Below, one piece after another: positions 1 through 6,564 of a DNA stretch of 8,279 bases; the first letter of the stretch is position 1, and each line of letters starts with the position of its first letter. The position numbers were made by a program, and so were the translations under genes. The notes under the pieces are model-generated. The model searched no databases. It was not told where the DNA came from and saw only the letters and a program-made list of their open reading frames with translations. Location of the stretch: NCBI GenBank assembly GCA_964514665.1, contig CAZESH010000196.1, forward strand, positions 1 to 8,279, read 5' to 3'. Origin of the DNA: CAZESH01 sp964514665 (GTDB taxonomy: Bacteria; Bacillota; Bacilli; Paenibacillales; KCTC-25726).

Positions 1-135
1 CCGGAAACACCTCTTTCACAATTTTCACCAATATGGATCGACCACAATTGAAGAAAAAGACCGGAAGCAAGCAAAATCAAGCGACCATGGTGCTTGCATG
101 CTTTTCCAGCCTCTCTTGCATGAATATTGCGTTTC
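1..135. other. Left-edge segment downstream of the transporter operon, no gene seen
   Basis: This stretch follows the stop of the MalG-like permease. It has no convincing coding frame. A minus-strand GTG-started frame of nine codons runs off the window edge at positions 2-28, but it has no clear ribosome binding site and is too short to judge. CATGCAAG occurs twice on the minus strand. The only structure worth listing is the small hairpin at 78-96. Confidence 0.5.
78..96 (-). terminator. Weak candidate terminator after the permease operon
   Basis: On the minus strand a CAAGC/GCTTG stem, extended by two more pairs past a bulged base, closes a CATG tetraloop and is followed by ATTTTG. It lies about 40 bases after the stop of the last permease, the right place for an operon terminator. 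The stem is short and the T-run has only four bases, so this is a weak call. The operon could equally continue beyond the window. Confidence 0.3.
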
Positions 136-966
136 TTATCCTTTTAGTGCGCCATCCGTTGCCCCCGCAACAAAGTAACGGTTAAACATCAGGAAAATCA
201 AAAGCAGCGGCAGTGTAGCCAGGAACGTTCCTGCAAAAATCATCGCGTTGTCTCTGTAATAGACGGCCTGCAGTTTCCTGAGCACGATCTGCAGCGTAAT
301 CACATTGTCGCTCTTCAAGACGATCAGCGGCCATACAAAGTCGTTCCAAACCGTCATAAAAGACAGCAGTCCGAGCGTGGCCAACCCGGGTCCGATTACC
401 GGCAACACGAGGGAAGCATAAATTCGGAAATTACCGCAGCCGTCAATGCGGCCCGATTCGATAATCTCCGGGTGGATCGACTGTTCCATATACTGCTTCA
501 TCCAGTACACGCCGAAGGCACTGACCAATCCCGGGAAGATCACCGCCTTCAGGCTGTCGATCCAATGAAATTTGGTCATGATGATATACAAAGGCACAAT
601 CCCCAAGGCTTGAATCGGAATCATCATCGTGCCGACAATAAAGATAAAAAGGAATTTTCTCCCCTTGAAATTCAATCTTGCCAGTGCAAATGCGGCGAGA
701 GAACTGAAAAATAGTACCGAAAGCGTAATGACGCTGGCCACAAACACCGTATTGCCCATTGCCCGCCAAAAGTTGATCTGGTCGAACATGCGCTGCAAAT
801 TGTCAAACAGCTGGCTGCCCGGCGTGATGACCGGAGGAAACCGGCTTGTATCCGCCGTAGTGCGCGTCCCCAAAACGAACATCCAGTAAAAAGGAAAGAG
901 GGAGAACAGAACGACGAATATCATGAAAATATACAAAAGCCCTTGTTTTATCGCTTTACCTGCCAT
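136..966 (-). CDS. Carbohydrate ABC transporter permease, MalG-like (CUT1 family)
   Basis: This is the second membrane subunit of a CUT1 sugar importer, 276 aa, the usual size for MalG-type permeases. About six hydrophobic segments are visible, roughly at residues 11-33, 71-95, 105-130, 139-157, 185-206 and 241-263. The cytoplasmic EAA loop that docks on the ATPase lies at about 170-193: ESGRIDG, then LP and a later P, in the family spacing. Its opening reads ESG rather than the usual EAA, a mild deviation. The start at 966 was chosen over an in-frame ATG at 1056 because a strong AGGAGG site sits just upstream and the longer form would overlap the preceding permease. It begins 11 bases after the stop of the MalF-like permease, so the two are co-transcribed. 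The transported sugar cannot be told from the sequence. Confidence 0.93.
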   Translation of the reverse strand: MAGKAIKQGLLYIFMIFVVLFSLFPFYWMFVLGTRTTADTSRFPPVITPGSQLFDNLQRMFDQINFWRAMGNTVFVASVITLSVLFFSSLAAFALARLNFKGRKFLFIFIVGTMMIPIQALGIVPLYIIMTKFHWIDSLKAVIFPGLVSAFGVYWMKQYMEQSIHPEIIESGRIDGCGNFRIYASLVLPVIGPGLATLGLLSFMTVWNDFVWPLIVLKSDNVITLQIVLRKLQAVYYRDNAMIFAGTFLATLPLLLIFLMFNRYFVAGATDGALKG

Positions 967-977
967 CTTCACCCCTC

Positions 978-1931
978 CTAGTTGGCTGAACTGATTTTTC
1001 TGGAGATCAGGAAATTGACCATCGAGAAAAGCACGATAATCAGGAATGTCATCCAAGATACGGCTGCGGCATAGCCGAAGTTATAATCCCGGAATCCGTT
1101 GGAATACATATACAGCATCATCGTCATGACCTGGTTGGCTGCGCCGCCGTCATACGAGTTTGTGAACAGCAGCGGTTCGACGAACACCTGCATGCCGCCG
1201 ATTGTCGAAACCAGGATGGTGAATATGATCACCGGACGGATCATCGGAATCGTAATATTGAAAAATTGCTGGGTTTTGTTCGCTCCGTCTATCGTGGCAG
1301 CTTCGTACAAGTCGTTCGGCACGGTTTGCAGAGCGGCCAAATAAATGATCGCGTTGTATCCCGTCCAGCGCCAGAGCACCATGACGGCAACACCGATTTG
1401 CGCCGTCCAATAACCGCCGACCCAATCGATTTTGTCTACTCCAAACCAGGAAAGTATCCAGTTGATAATCCCGTATTGTCTGGAGAAGATACCGGAGAAA
1501 ATAATGGCTACCGCGGCCAGCGAAGTGATATTGGGAATAAATACGCCCAAACGAAATAATCCTTTCAATTTAAGGCGGCGGTTCAATATCGTTGCCAGAA
1601 CCAAAGCCAAGAACAGCTGCGGTACAGTCGACATCACCCAGATCGTGAATGTATTCATAACGGAACGCCAAAATTTGGGGTCATCGGTGAGCAAGCTTAC
1701 GTAGTTTCTAAGGCCGACAAACTCATGCGCTCCTATCGCTTTCCATGAGAACATTGAAATATAAAAGGTATATACGATTGGAAAAAGTCCAAAAATGAGA
1801 AAAGCTATGAAAAAAGGGGAAACATATAAATATCCGGAAACATGATCCTTAAAGCTCTGAGAAGTCCACCATTTTCTTTTTCGGTTCGGCGGTCTGTCGA
1901 TAACGGCAGCTTGGCTCTCGGGATTCCCCAT
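978..1931 (-). CDS. Carbohydrate ABC transporter permease, MalF-like (CUT1 family)
   Basis: This is the first membrane subunit of the CUT1 sugar importer, 317 aa. A hydrophilic, basic N-terminus (RPPNRKRK at about 13-20) precedes the first membrane segment at about 33-60. Further segments lie near 95-115, 128-150, 178-200, 232-252 and 288-310. The EAA loop is canonical: EAATIDGA followed by IPMIRP at about 210-233. An earlier in-frame ATG at 2036 was rejected because a perfect AAAGGAGG ribosome binding site precedes the ATG at 1931, and the extra N-terminal residues would come from the intercistronic hairpin. It lies 126 bases after the binding-protein gene and 11 bases before the second permease. 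No ATP-binding subunit is encoded nearby, as is common for CUT1 importers in Firmicutes that share an MsmX-type ATPase (established for the family, inferred here). Confidence 0.94.
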   Translation of the reverse strand: MGNPESQAAVIDRPPNRKRKWWTSQSFKDHVSGYLYVSPFFIAFLIFGLFPIVYTFYISMFSWKAIGAHEFVGLRNYVSLLTDDPKFWRSVMNTFTIWVMSTVPQLFLALVLATILNRRLKLKGLFRLGVFIPNITSLAAVAIIFSGIFSRQYGIINWILSWFGVDKIDWVGGYWTAQIGVAVMVLWRWTGYNAIIYLAALQTVPNDLYEAATIDGANKTQQFFNITIPMIRPVIIFTILVSTIGGMQVFVEPLLFTNSYDGGAANQVMTMMLYMYSNGFRDYNFGYAAAVSWMTFLIIVLFSMVNFLISRKISSAN

Positions 1932-2005
1932 CTGTGAACCTCCTTTGTAAACTTGTTGCAGCAAACAAAAGCTTGCATATACCAAGAAACAATTCGTGAC
2001 GCCAA

Positions 2006-2030
2006 GACCGACGCAGCGAAGGCGTCGGTC
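2006..2030 (-). promoter_or_regulatory. Intercistronic hairpin between binding-protein and permease genes
   Basis: A perfect 9-bp GC-rich stem (GACCGACGC with GCGTCGGTC) closes a 7-base loop in the 126-base gap between the binding-protein stop (2058) and the first permease start (1931). No T-run follows on the minus strand, so it is not a classical terminator. In sugar ABC operons such hairpins typically stabilise the upstream transcript or reduce read-through, giving more binding protein than permease. That role is inference here. Confidence 0.65.
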
Positions 2031-2057
2031 GCGCACACGAAATGTTTGAAGATCTTA

Positions 2058-3377
2058 TTATTTTTTGAGCGAGCGTTTAATTTCTTCCATTGCCTTTTTC
2101 CACTCATCATCCGGATTGGCGTTATTGCGCTCCACGTTGGTGATGGCATTTTTGATCGGCGTGTCTACTGTGATATAATCCGGTCCGTAATATACAGGCG
2201 CTACCTTTTTGGCTGCGTCAGCGAAAATTTTGCCTACCGGCGCGTTGCTGTAGAATGGGTCTGTGAAATCTTGAACGGCTGGGTCGTCATACACGCTAGG
2301 CGTGGACGGGAAGTTGCCCAATTTCTTGAACAGATCCAGCTGTTGTTGAGCATCCAGCAGCCATTTAATCAATTCAAACGCTTCCTTCGGATGCTTGCCT
2401 TCCTTCGGCAGGGTCATGAAGGAGCCGCCCCAGTTGCCCGAACCTTCAGGCATTGTCGCTACATCCCATTTGCCTTTTGAATCCGGGGCATTGGTTTTCA
2501 TGTAGTTCATCATCCATGCAGGTGCCAATTCGATGGCGAAATCGCCGTTGTTCATGCCTGCGCTCCATTCTGGAGACCACTGGCCGATTTTTGCGGTAAG
2601 ACCCGCTTGAGCCAATGCGATTGCACGATCATAGGCTTTGCGAATGCCGGGGTTGGTATCGGCAATCAACTTGCCGTCCTTGTCAAAATACTGCTCCATC
2701 AATTGACCTTTCATCACGTCATAAGCGGAACCAGCTGCATCGAGCATCGGTTTGCCGGTTTTGGCCTTGATGGTTTTTCCCACTTCAACGAATTTGTCCC
2801 AGGAATTAATCATGCCGGAAACTTCGTCGCGGTTTGTGGAAAGACCGGCTTGTTGGAAAATATCCGTGCGGTACATCATGGCCATCGGGCCTACGTCTGT
2901 CGGAATACCGAACAAGAAGCTTCCGTCGGCGTTTGAGGCTTGTACTTTTTTCCAATCCAGATAATTGCCGATGATGTCTTTGCCGCCGAGATCGTTCAGA
3001 TTATAGAATTTGCTTGGATCGGCTTTGAATCGGTCGATGTAGCCGATTTCCACCAGCGCGATGTCCGGTGCGCCGCTTCCCGCAGCAAGAGCTGTTACCA
3101 AGCTGTTATGGTGATCGCCGTATTCTTGCGTTTGAATTTTAACGTGAATGTTTGGATGATCCTTTTCATACTGCTTTACATAGTCGTCCAGTCCTGTACC
3201 GGTAAACAGCCACATGGTCAGGTTTACGTCTTCCTGCTTTGCGGCATCGGTTGCTTTGCTTCCATTGTCGGCAGCCGGTGTGCTTTCTGTTGAACCTCCG
3301 CTTGTTTTTGACGACGAGCAGGCGGCAACGGAAATCACGAGCATTACGGACAACAGTAAGACGGCAATTCGTTTCAT
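2058..3377 (-). CDS. Carbohydrate ABC transporter solute-binding lipoprotein
   Basis: This is the extracellular substrate-binding protein of the CUT1 importer, 439 aa, typical of family 1 sugar-binding proteins. The N-terminus MKRIAVLLLS begins a hydrophobic signal ending in the lipobox VAAC, so Cys20 would be lipidated and the protein tethered to the outer face of the membrane. A low-complexity Ser/Thr/Ala/Gly linker (about 21-50) follows, then the bilobed fold with the family-typical WLF...GLDDYVKQYEK at the start and GSGNWGGSF plus PKEGKHPKEAFELIKWL in the second half. The start at 3377 was chosen because it begins the signal peptide and has a GGGGG-type ribosome binding site about 9 bases upstream; an in-frame ATG at 3449 would place non-signal residues first. 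It is first in the operon with two permeases. It is a close paralogue of the lipoprotein at 5251-6564. The ligand is unknown. Confidence 0.94.
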   Translation of the reverse strand: MKRIAVLLLSVMLVISVAACSSSKTSGGSTESTPAADNGSKATDAAKQEDVNLTMWLFTGTGLDDYVKQYEKDHPNIHVKIQTQEYGDHHNSLVTALAAGSGAPDIALVEIGYIDRFKADPSKFYNLNDLGGKDIIGNYLDWKKVQASNADGSFLFGIPTDVGPMAMMYRTDIFQQAGLSTNRDEVSGMINSWDKFVEVGKTIKAKTGKPMLDAAGSAYDVMKGQLMEQYFDKDGKLIADTNPGIRKAYDRAIALAQAGLTAKIGQWSPEWSAGMNNGDFAIELAPAWMMNYMKTNAPDSKGKWDVATMPEGSGNWGGSFMTLPKEGKHPKEAFELIKWLLDAQQQLDLFKKLGNFPSTPSVYDDPAVQDFTDPFYSNAPVGKIFADAAKKVAPVYYGPDYITVDTPIKNAITNVERNNANPDDEWKKAMEEIKRSLKK

Positions 3378-3395
3378 TGCTTCATTCCCCCTGAT

Positions 3396-3440
3396 ATCTA
3401 AGTTTGTAAGGGATTTCAACCTTACGCATCTAAGTGTAAG
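3396..3440 (-). promoter_or_regulatory. Repeated GTAAG motifs upstream of the transporter operon, candidate operator
   Basis: Reading the plus strand, ATCTAAGTTTGTAAG (3396-3410) and ATCTAAGTGTAAG (3428-3440) form a direct repeat about 31 bases apart, roughly three helical turns. Between them GTAAGG (3406-3411) and CCTTAC (3420-3425) make a perfect 6-bp inverted repeat with an 8-base spacer. AraC-type regulators often bind spaced direct repeats, so this could be a site for the neighbouring YesN-like regulator. The right-most unit overlaps the cre site. Position close to the start codon could instead mean a leader hairpin. No convincing -35/-10 pair was found. Confidence 0.4.
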
Positions 3441-3448
3441 CGATCGCA
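3435..3448. promoter_or_regulatory. Candidate cre site (CcpA binding) upstream of the transporter operon
   Basis: TGTAAGCGATCGCA matches the catabolite-responsive-element consensus TGWAANCGNTNWCA at 13 of 14 positions; only the second W is replaced by G. It lies about 58 bases upstream of the binding-protein start codon, where CcpA bound to HPr-Ser-P would repress transcription. Catabolite repression of a secondary-sugar importer is what the family would predict. The match is seen directly; binding is inferred. Confidence 0.65.
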
Positions 3449-3504
3449 AAAAAAATCGGTATGAGTTGAATCTTATATTTTTTGTCGATTTTTCACATGA
3501 TTGA

Positions 3505-3926
3505 TCCAGAAGTCTGTCCGATGAATGGGTTTAAGTGAATATTTATTCAAAGTCATGAAGATAGCTCCCGAAGATATAGGTTTAAGCGCGCAGAGCTTCG
3601 AATTGTCATAAAAGAAAGGTGAGGATCTGATTCGGATTCCATTGCTTTCCGCCGGAGATGTGCGAATGTCCAGTCCAGACCTGACAGACCAAGAACCATC
3701 GCAGCATTTGCATAAAGGGAAGTTCTCCGACTTTCATGGTTCTAGGTCTCTCAGGTCTTCCCTTCAGCAACGGAAAGCAAACTCACCCCAATCAGAAATC
3801 CTCCTCAAGAACTTTTTGATATGAACCTGAACATCGTTCAGTCAAAATCGAAAATCAATAGCATGGCACACATAACACAATTTGAATCAATATTCACGAT
3901 TTTCATTCGTCGGACAGACTCCTGGA
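3505..3926. repeat. Long imperfect palindrome, fold-back or MITE-like element
   Basis: The two ends are 23-base inverted repeats (3505-3527 and 3904-3926), alike at 21 of 23 positions. Nested inside, with nearly the same centre near 3715, are more paired blocks: GTGAATATTTATTCAAA (3535-3551) with 3881-3897 at 16 of 17; GAGGAT (3621-3626) with ATCCTC (3798-3803); CTGATTCGG (3627-3635) with 3787-3795 at 8 of 9; TTGCTTTCCG (3642-3651) with 3771-3780, perfect; and a 22-base inner arm (3678-3699) with 3736-3757 at 20 of 22. The central loop is about 36 bases. There is no coding capacity beyond a spurious 60-codon frame and no clear target-site duplication. This fits a degenerate non-autonomous insertion or a large structured regulatory element. 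It separates the regulator gene from the transporter promoter region. Confidence 0.75.
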
Positions 3927-3988
3927 CGGAATTTAAGGGAGTTAAAGGAAAAGCTGCGGTTTGAAACGGGGGGCAAGAGCGCACAAAT

Positions 3989-4019
3989 GCCTGAACCGCG
4001 GAGAATAAAGCGGTCAGGC
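3989..4019 (-). terminator. Candidate terminator hairpin after the response regulator
   Basis: GCCTGAACCGC (3989-3999) pairs with GCGGTCAGGC (4010-4019) with one bulged A, giving a 10-bp GC-rich stem and a 10-base loop. It begins about 30 bases after the regulator stop on the minus strand, as expected for the end of the regulatory operon. The following bases on that strand (ATTTGTGCGC) contain only a short T-run, so termination may be inefficient. Confidence 0.5.
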
Positions 4020-4050
4020 TGGTGATGAACGGCCTTCCTGAGCGGATGAC

Positions 4051-5229
4051 TTACTTTTGGTATTGTTCCCGGAAATCATAGGGGTTTAAGCCCTCCAGCG
4101 ATTTGAACACCCTGCTGAAATGAGCTTGATCCATATAGCCGACCTGATCGCAAATCTGATAAATTTTCAAATTCGTCGACCGCAGCAGCTCCTTCGCTTT
4201 TTCGATGCGGATCTGCGTTAAATACTGGCTGAACGTTTTCCCCGTTTCACTTTTAAACAAAGAGCTCAAATAATTGGGATTGACAAACAGGCGCTCGGCC
4301 AGAAAGGTCAGCGTCAATTCGCTGGAGAATTCCTCTTGAATGATTTCCTGCGCCTGGCGGATCAATCGGTGGACAGCTGCCGAAGGCTTCACTTCCTCCT
4401 GCGGCTCCTGACGAATTCCCAGCTTTTCCAGGCTGATGCGGTAGCATTCGGCAATACCGGAAAAGGAATCGGTAATCCCGCCAAATTGGGTCTGAACTTC
4501 AATGTTTTGATATTTCCCCATAGCCTGACCGATTTGTCCGGATAGCTGTTCCCATTCGGGAAAGGCGTCCGTGTTCATGAAGAGCACTGCAGAAATATGG
4601 CTCTCTTCCACGACCACAACAGGAATGCCGTAAACACTAAGCATTTCGGACAAAATATTTTTGATCGCAAAACGAATCGTTTTCCGCGTCAATGCCTCTT
4701 CGCCTGTTTTGAAGGACAGCACAGCCATTGCCGAGAAAGGCGGAAACAGCTTCTCGTCGCAATAGGGAACCGGCATCTCATAGAATAAATCCTGCACTCT
4801 TTTTTCAAGCAGATGCAGTTCCCGCAAGCGGATGATCTCATCATGGTTTTTTTTTTCGCGGAGCTTGACTTCGATCTTTCGCACAACTTCCTTGATCGCA
4901 TCGACAGAAACGGGTTTCAGCAAATATTCCGAAACATTATAGCGAATCGCCGCTTGAGCATACGAAAAATCCGCATACCCGGTCAGCATGACGACATGCA
5001 TGCGCGGATATTTTTGATGAATATGCTTGCAAAGCTCAATTCCGTTCATCGCAGGCATGCGTATATCGGTGATCACCAAATCATAGGATTGCCGGGCCAG
5101 CATCGACAGGGCTTCTTCACCGTCCTCGGCCTCGCCCACTGTATACTGCGCGTCTATACTGCGCATCATTCTCGCCATTGAGCTGCGCACCATCGGTTCA
5201 TCGTCGACAATCAAAATTTTCACTTGCAT
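4051..5229 (-). CDS. Two-component response regulator, YesN-like (receiver plus AraC-type HTH)
   Basis: This is a cytoplasmic transcription factor of 392 aa. Residues 1-120 form a CheY-like receiver: acidic pair D9/D10 (IVDDEP), phospho-acceptor Asp55 in ITDIRMP, Thr83 in MLTGYADF, and Lys105 in YLLKP. The middle (about 130-285) is the variable linker typical of YesN proteins. Residues about 290-392 carry an AraC-type double helix-turn-helix: FLAERLFVNPNYLSSLFK, then IYQICDQVGYMDQAHFSRVFK, ending in GLNPYDFREQY. The start at 5229 has an AGAGG site five bases upstream and lies 21 bases after the stop of the sensor lipoprotein, so the genes are co-transcribed. Partnership with the kinase upstream is inferred from this arrangement; the likely target is the adjacent transporter operon. 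All key phosphorylation residues are present. Confidence 0.93.
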   Translation of the reverse strand: MQVKILIVDDEPMVRSSMARMMRSIDAQYTVGEAEDGEEALSMLARQSYDLVITDIRMPAMNGIELCKHIHQKYPRMHVVMLTGYADFSYAQAAIRYNVSEYLLKPVSVDAIKEVVRKIEVKLREKKNHDEIIRLRELHLLEKRVQDLFYEMPVPYCDEKLFPPFSAMAVLSFKTGEEALTRKTIRFAIKNILSEMLSVYGIPVVVVEESHISAVLFMNTDAFPEWEQLSGQIGQAMGKYQNIEVQTQFGGITDSFSGIAECYRISLEKLGIRQEPQEEVKPSAAVHRLIRQAQEIIQEEFSSELTLTFLAERLFVNPNYLSSLFKSETGKTFSQYLTQIRIEKAKELLRSTNLKIYQICDQVGYMDQAHFSRVFKSLEGLNPYDFREQYQK

Positions 5230-5250
5230 CTCTTCCTCTGTCTCATGGAT

Positions 5251-6564
5251 TTATTCGTTGATTCCGTAACGGGCCAGCTGTTTATGGATCAATGCGATCC
5301 CTTCCTTCCAAGCTTCTTCCGGCGTAGCTTCTCCCCAATCGATCTTATACATTTCCGATTCGATCACGGACATGACGATAAATTGATACGGTCCCTCATA
5401 TATCGGCTTGACCTGCCGTGCCGCATCGGAGAATATTTTGCCGACCGGCGCTTGGCTAAAGTAAGGATCGGTTTTCCCCTTTACCCGTTGATCCTCATAG
5501 AGGACTTCTGCAGAAGGAAAGTTATTGCGCTGCTGATACAAGACCAGCTGCTGTTCGGGAGCGGTAAGCCACTTGATCAAATCAAAAGCTTCTTGTGGAT
5601 GCTTGCCTTCCTTGGGGAGCGACAAAAACGAACCGCCCCAATTGCCGCTGCCTCCCGGAAATCTCGTTACATCCCATTGCCCGAACGCTTGCGGCGCATT
5701 GTCCTTCATATAGTTCAGCATCCAGGATGGTGCCAGCAGTGTGGCAAAATCTCCGTCGGTGAGTCCCGTGCCCCATTCCGGTTTATATGTGGTCAAGCCC
5801 GCGGAGAGGCCCAACTGCTTGGCCTTCACGGCATAATCCCAAGCTTTCTTGACAGCGGGATTGGTTTCGACGATCAACTTGCCGCTTTCCTTGTCAAAAT
5901 ACTGCTGTTCCGCTTGTCCCAGGATACTGCGATACAGAGAATGAATGTTGTCGATCATGTATTTCCCGGTCCTGGCCTTGATTTGCTTGCCGATCTCAAG
6001 GAAATCATCCCAGGACTTCACTTTTTCCGCCAATTGAACCCGATTCGATGGCAAACCCGCCTCTTCGAAAAAGGCCGGCCGGTAAGCGAGCGCAAACGGC
6101 CCTACATCCGTAGGCAAACCGAATACGAACGACTCGTCCTTGCTTGAGGCCTGCTTCCATTTCCAATCCAGATATTCGCTTTTCAAGTCGCTGGCGCCGA
6201 GATCGGCCAAATTATAAAAGTAATCGGGAAATTGCTTGAAGCGTTCGATGAAGCTGACCTCGATCAGACAAATGTCCGGGGCACCGTTGCCTGAGGCAAA
6301 TGCCGTTTGAAGATTGTTGTGCACATCCTCATATTGCGAGGTGAAAATATCCACTTTGATCTCCGGATGCTCTTTCTCGTATTGTTGGATCAAATCCTCA
6401 AGACCGGTGGCGGAAAAAAGCCAAACGGTCAGATGGATTTGCTTCTGATTGGAGACCTGCTCGGGCAAGCGCTTCACATCGATTTGTCTGGTTATGGATG
6501 AACAAGAGCCGAGCAGCAGCACACTGAAAATCAGCAAAATAACAAGCAAAAAACGATGGCTCAT
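5251..6564 (-). CDS. Sugar-binding lipoprotein in the two-component unit, probable sensory component
   Basis: This is a family 1 extracellular solute-binding lipoprotein of 437 aa. A hydrophobic signal at residues 4-20 ends in the lipobox LGSC, with Cys21 as the lipidation site. The mature part resembles the transporter's binding protein along its whole length, about half identical by eye, with shared blocks such as WLF, QYEK, GAPDI, RFK, FYNL, YLDWK, PTDVGP, GSGNWGGSF, LPKEGKHP and APVGKIF. It sits between kinase and regulator rather than beside permeases. Its ATG overlaps the kinase stop by four bases (ATGA), so translation is probably coupled, and GGGAGA precedes it. Sugar-binding lipoproteins encoded with a YesM/LytS-type kinase and a regulator are known to act as ligand sensors in three-component systems, such as AraP-AraS-AraT in Geobacillus. 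The sensing role here is inferred. A second transport-delivery role for the same permeases is possible. Confidence 0.9.
   Translation of the reverse strand: MSHRFLLVILLIFSVLLLGSCSSITRQIDVKRLPEQVSNQKQIHLTVWLFSATGLEDLIQQYEKEHPEIKVDIFTSQYEDVHNNLQTAFASGNGAPDICLIEVSFIERFKQFPDYFYNLADLGASDLKSEYLDWKWKQASSKDESFVFGLPTDVGPFALAYRPAFFEEAGLPSNRVQLAEKVKSWDDFLEIGKQIKARTGKYMIDNIHSLYRSILGQAEQQYFDKESGKLIVETNPAVKKAWDYAVKAKQLGLSAGLTTYKPEWGTGLTDGDFATLLAPSWMLNYMKDNAPQAFGQWDVTRFPGGSGNWGGSFLSLPKEGKHPQEAFDLIKWLTAPEQQLVLYQQRNNFPSAEVLYEDQRVKGKTDPYFSQAPVGKIFSDAARQVKPIYEGPYQFIVMSVIESEMYKIDWGEATPEEAWKEGIALIHKQLARYGINE

Noticed and set aside
2..28. Possible start of a next minus-strand gene (GTG at 26-28) running off the left edge
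   Set aside because: Only nine codons are visible, with no clear ribosome binding site, so it cannot be supported.
3378..3449. Earlier start for the transporter binding protein at 3449
   Set aside because: It would put 24 residues in front of a well-formed lipoprotein signal peptide and includes the cre and repeat motifs; the ATG at 3377 has its own ribosome binding site.
3449..3500. Sigma-A promoter for the transporter operon
   Set aside because: Several AT-rich hexamers occur on the minus strand (for example TATAAG), but none is paired with a good -35 at 16-18 bases, so no promoter is called. An activator-dependent promoter remains possible.
3642..3824. 60-codon plus-strand open frame in the intergenic region
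   Set aside because: It lies inside the long imperfect palindrome, has no convincing ribosome binding site, and its translation is low-complexity with no family features.
3505..3926. Known riboswitch or T-box leader
   Set aside because: No T-box-like or familiar riboswitch core sequence was recognised, and the symmetrical, whole-length pairing fits an inverted-repeat element better.
5224..6147. 307-codon plus-strand open frame
   Set aside because: It is fully antisense to the sensor lipoprotein gene, whose protein has a lipobox and conserved blocks; the plus-strand translation shows no recognisable domain.
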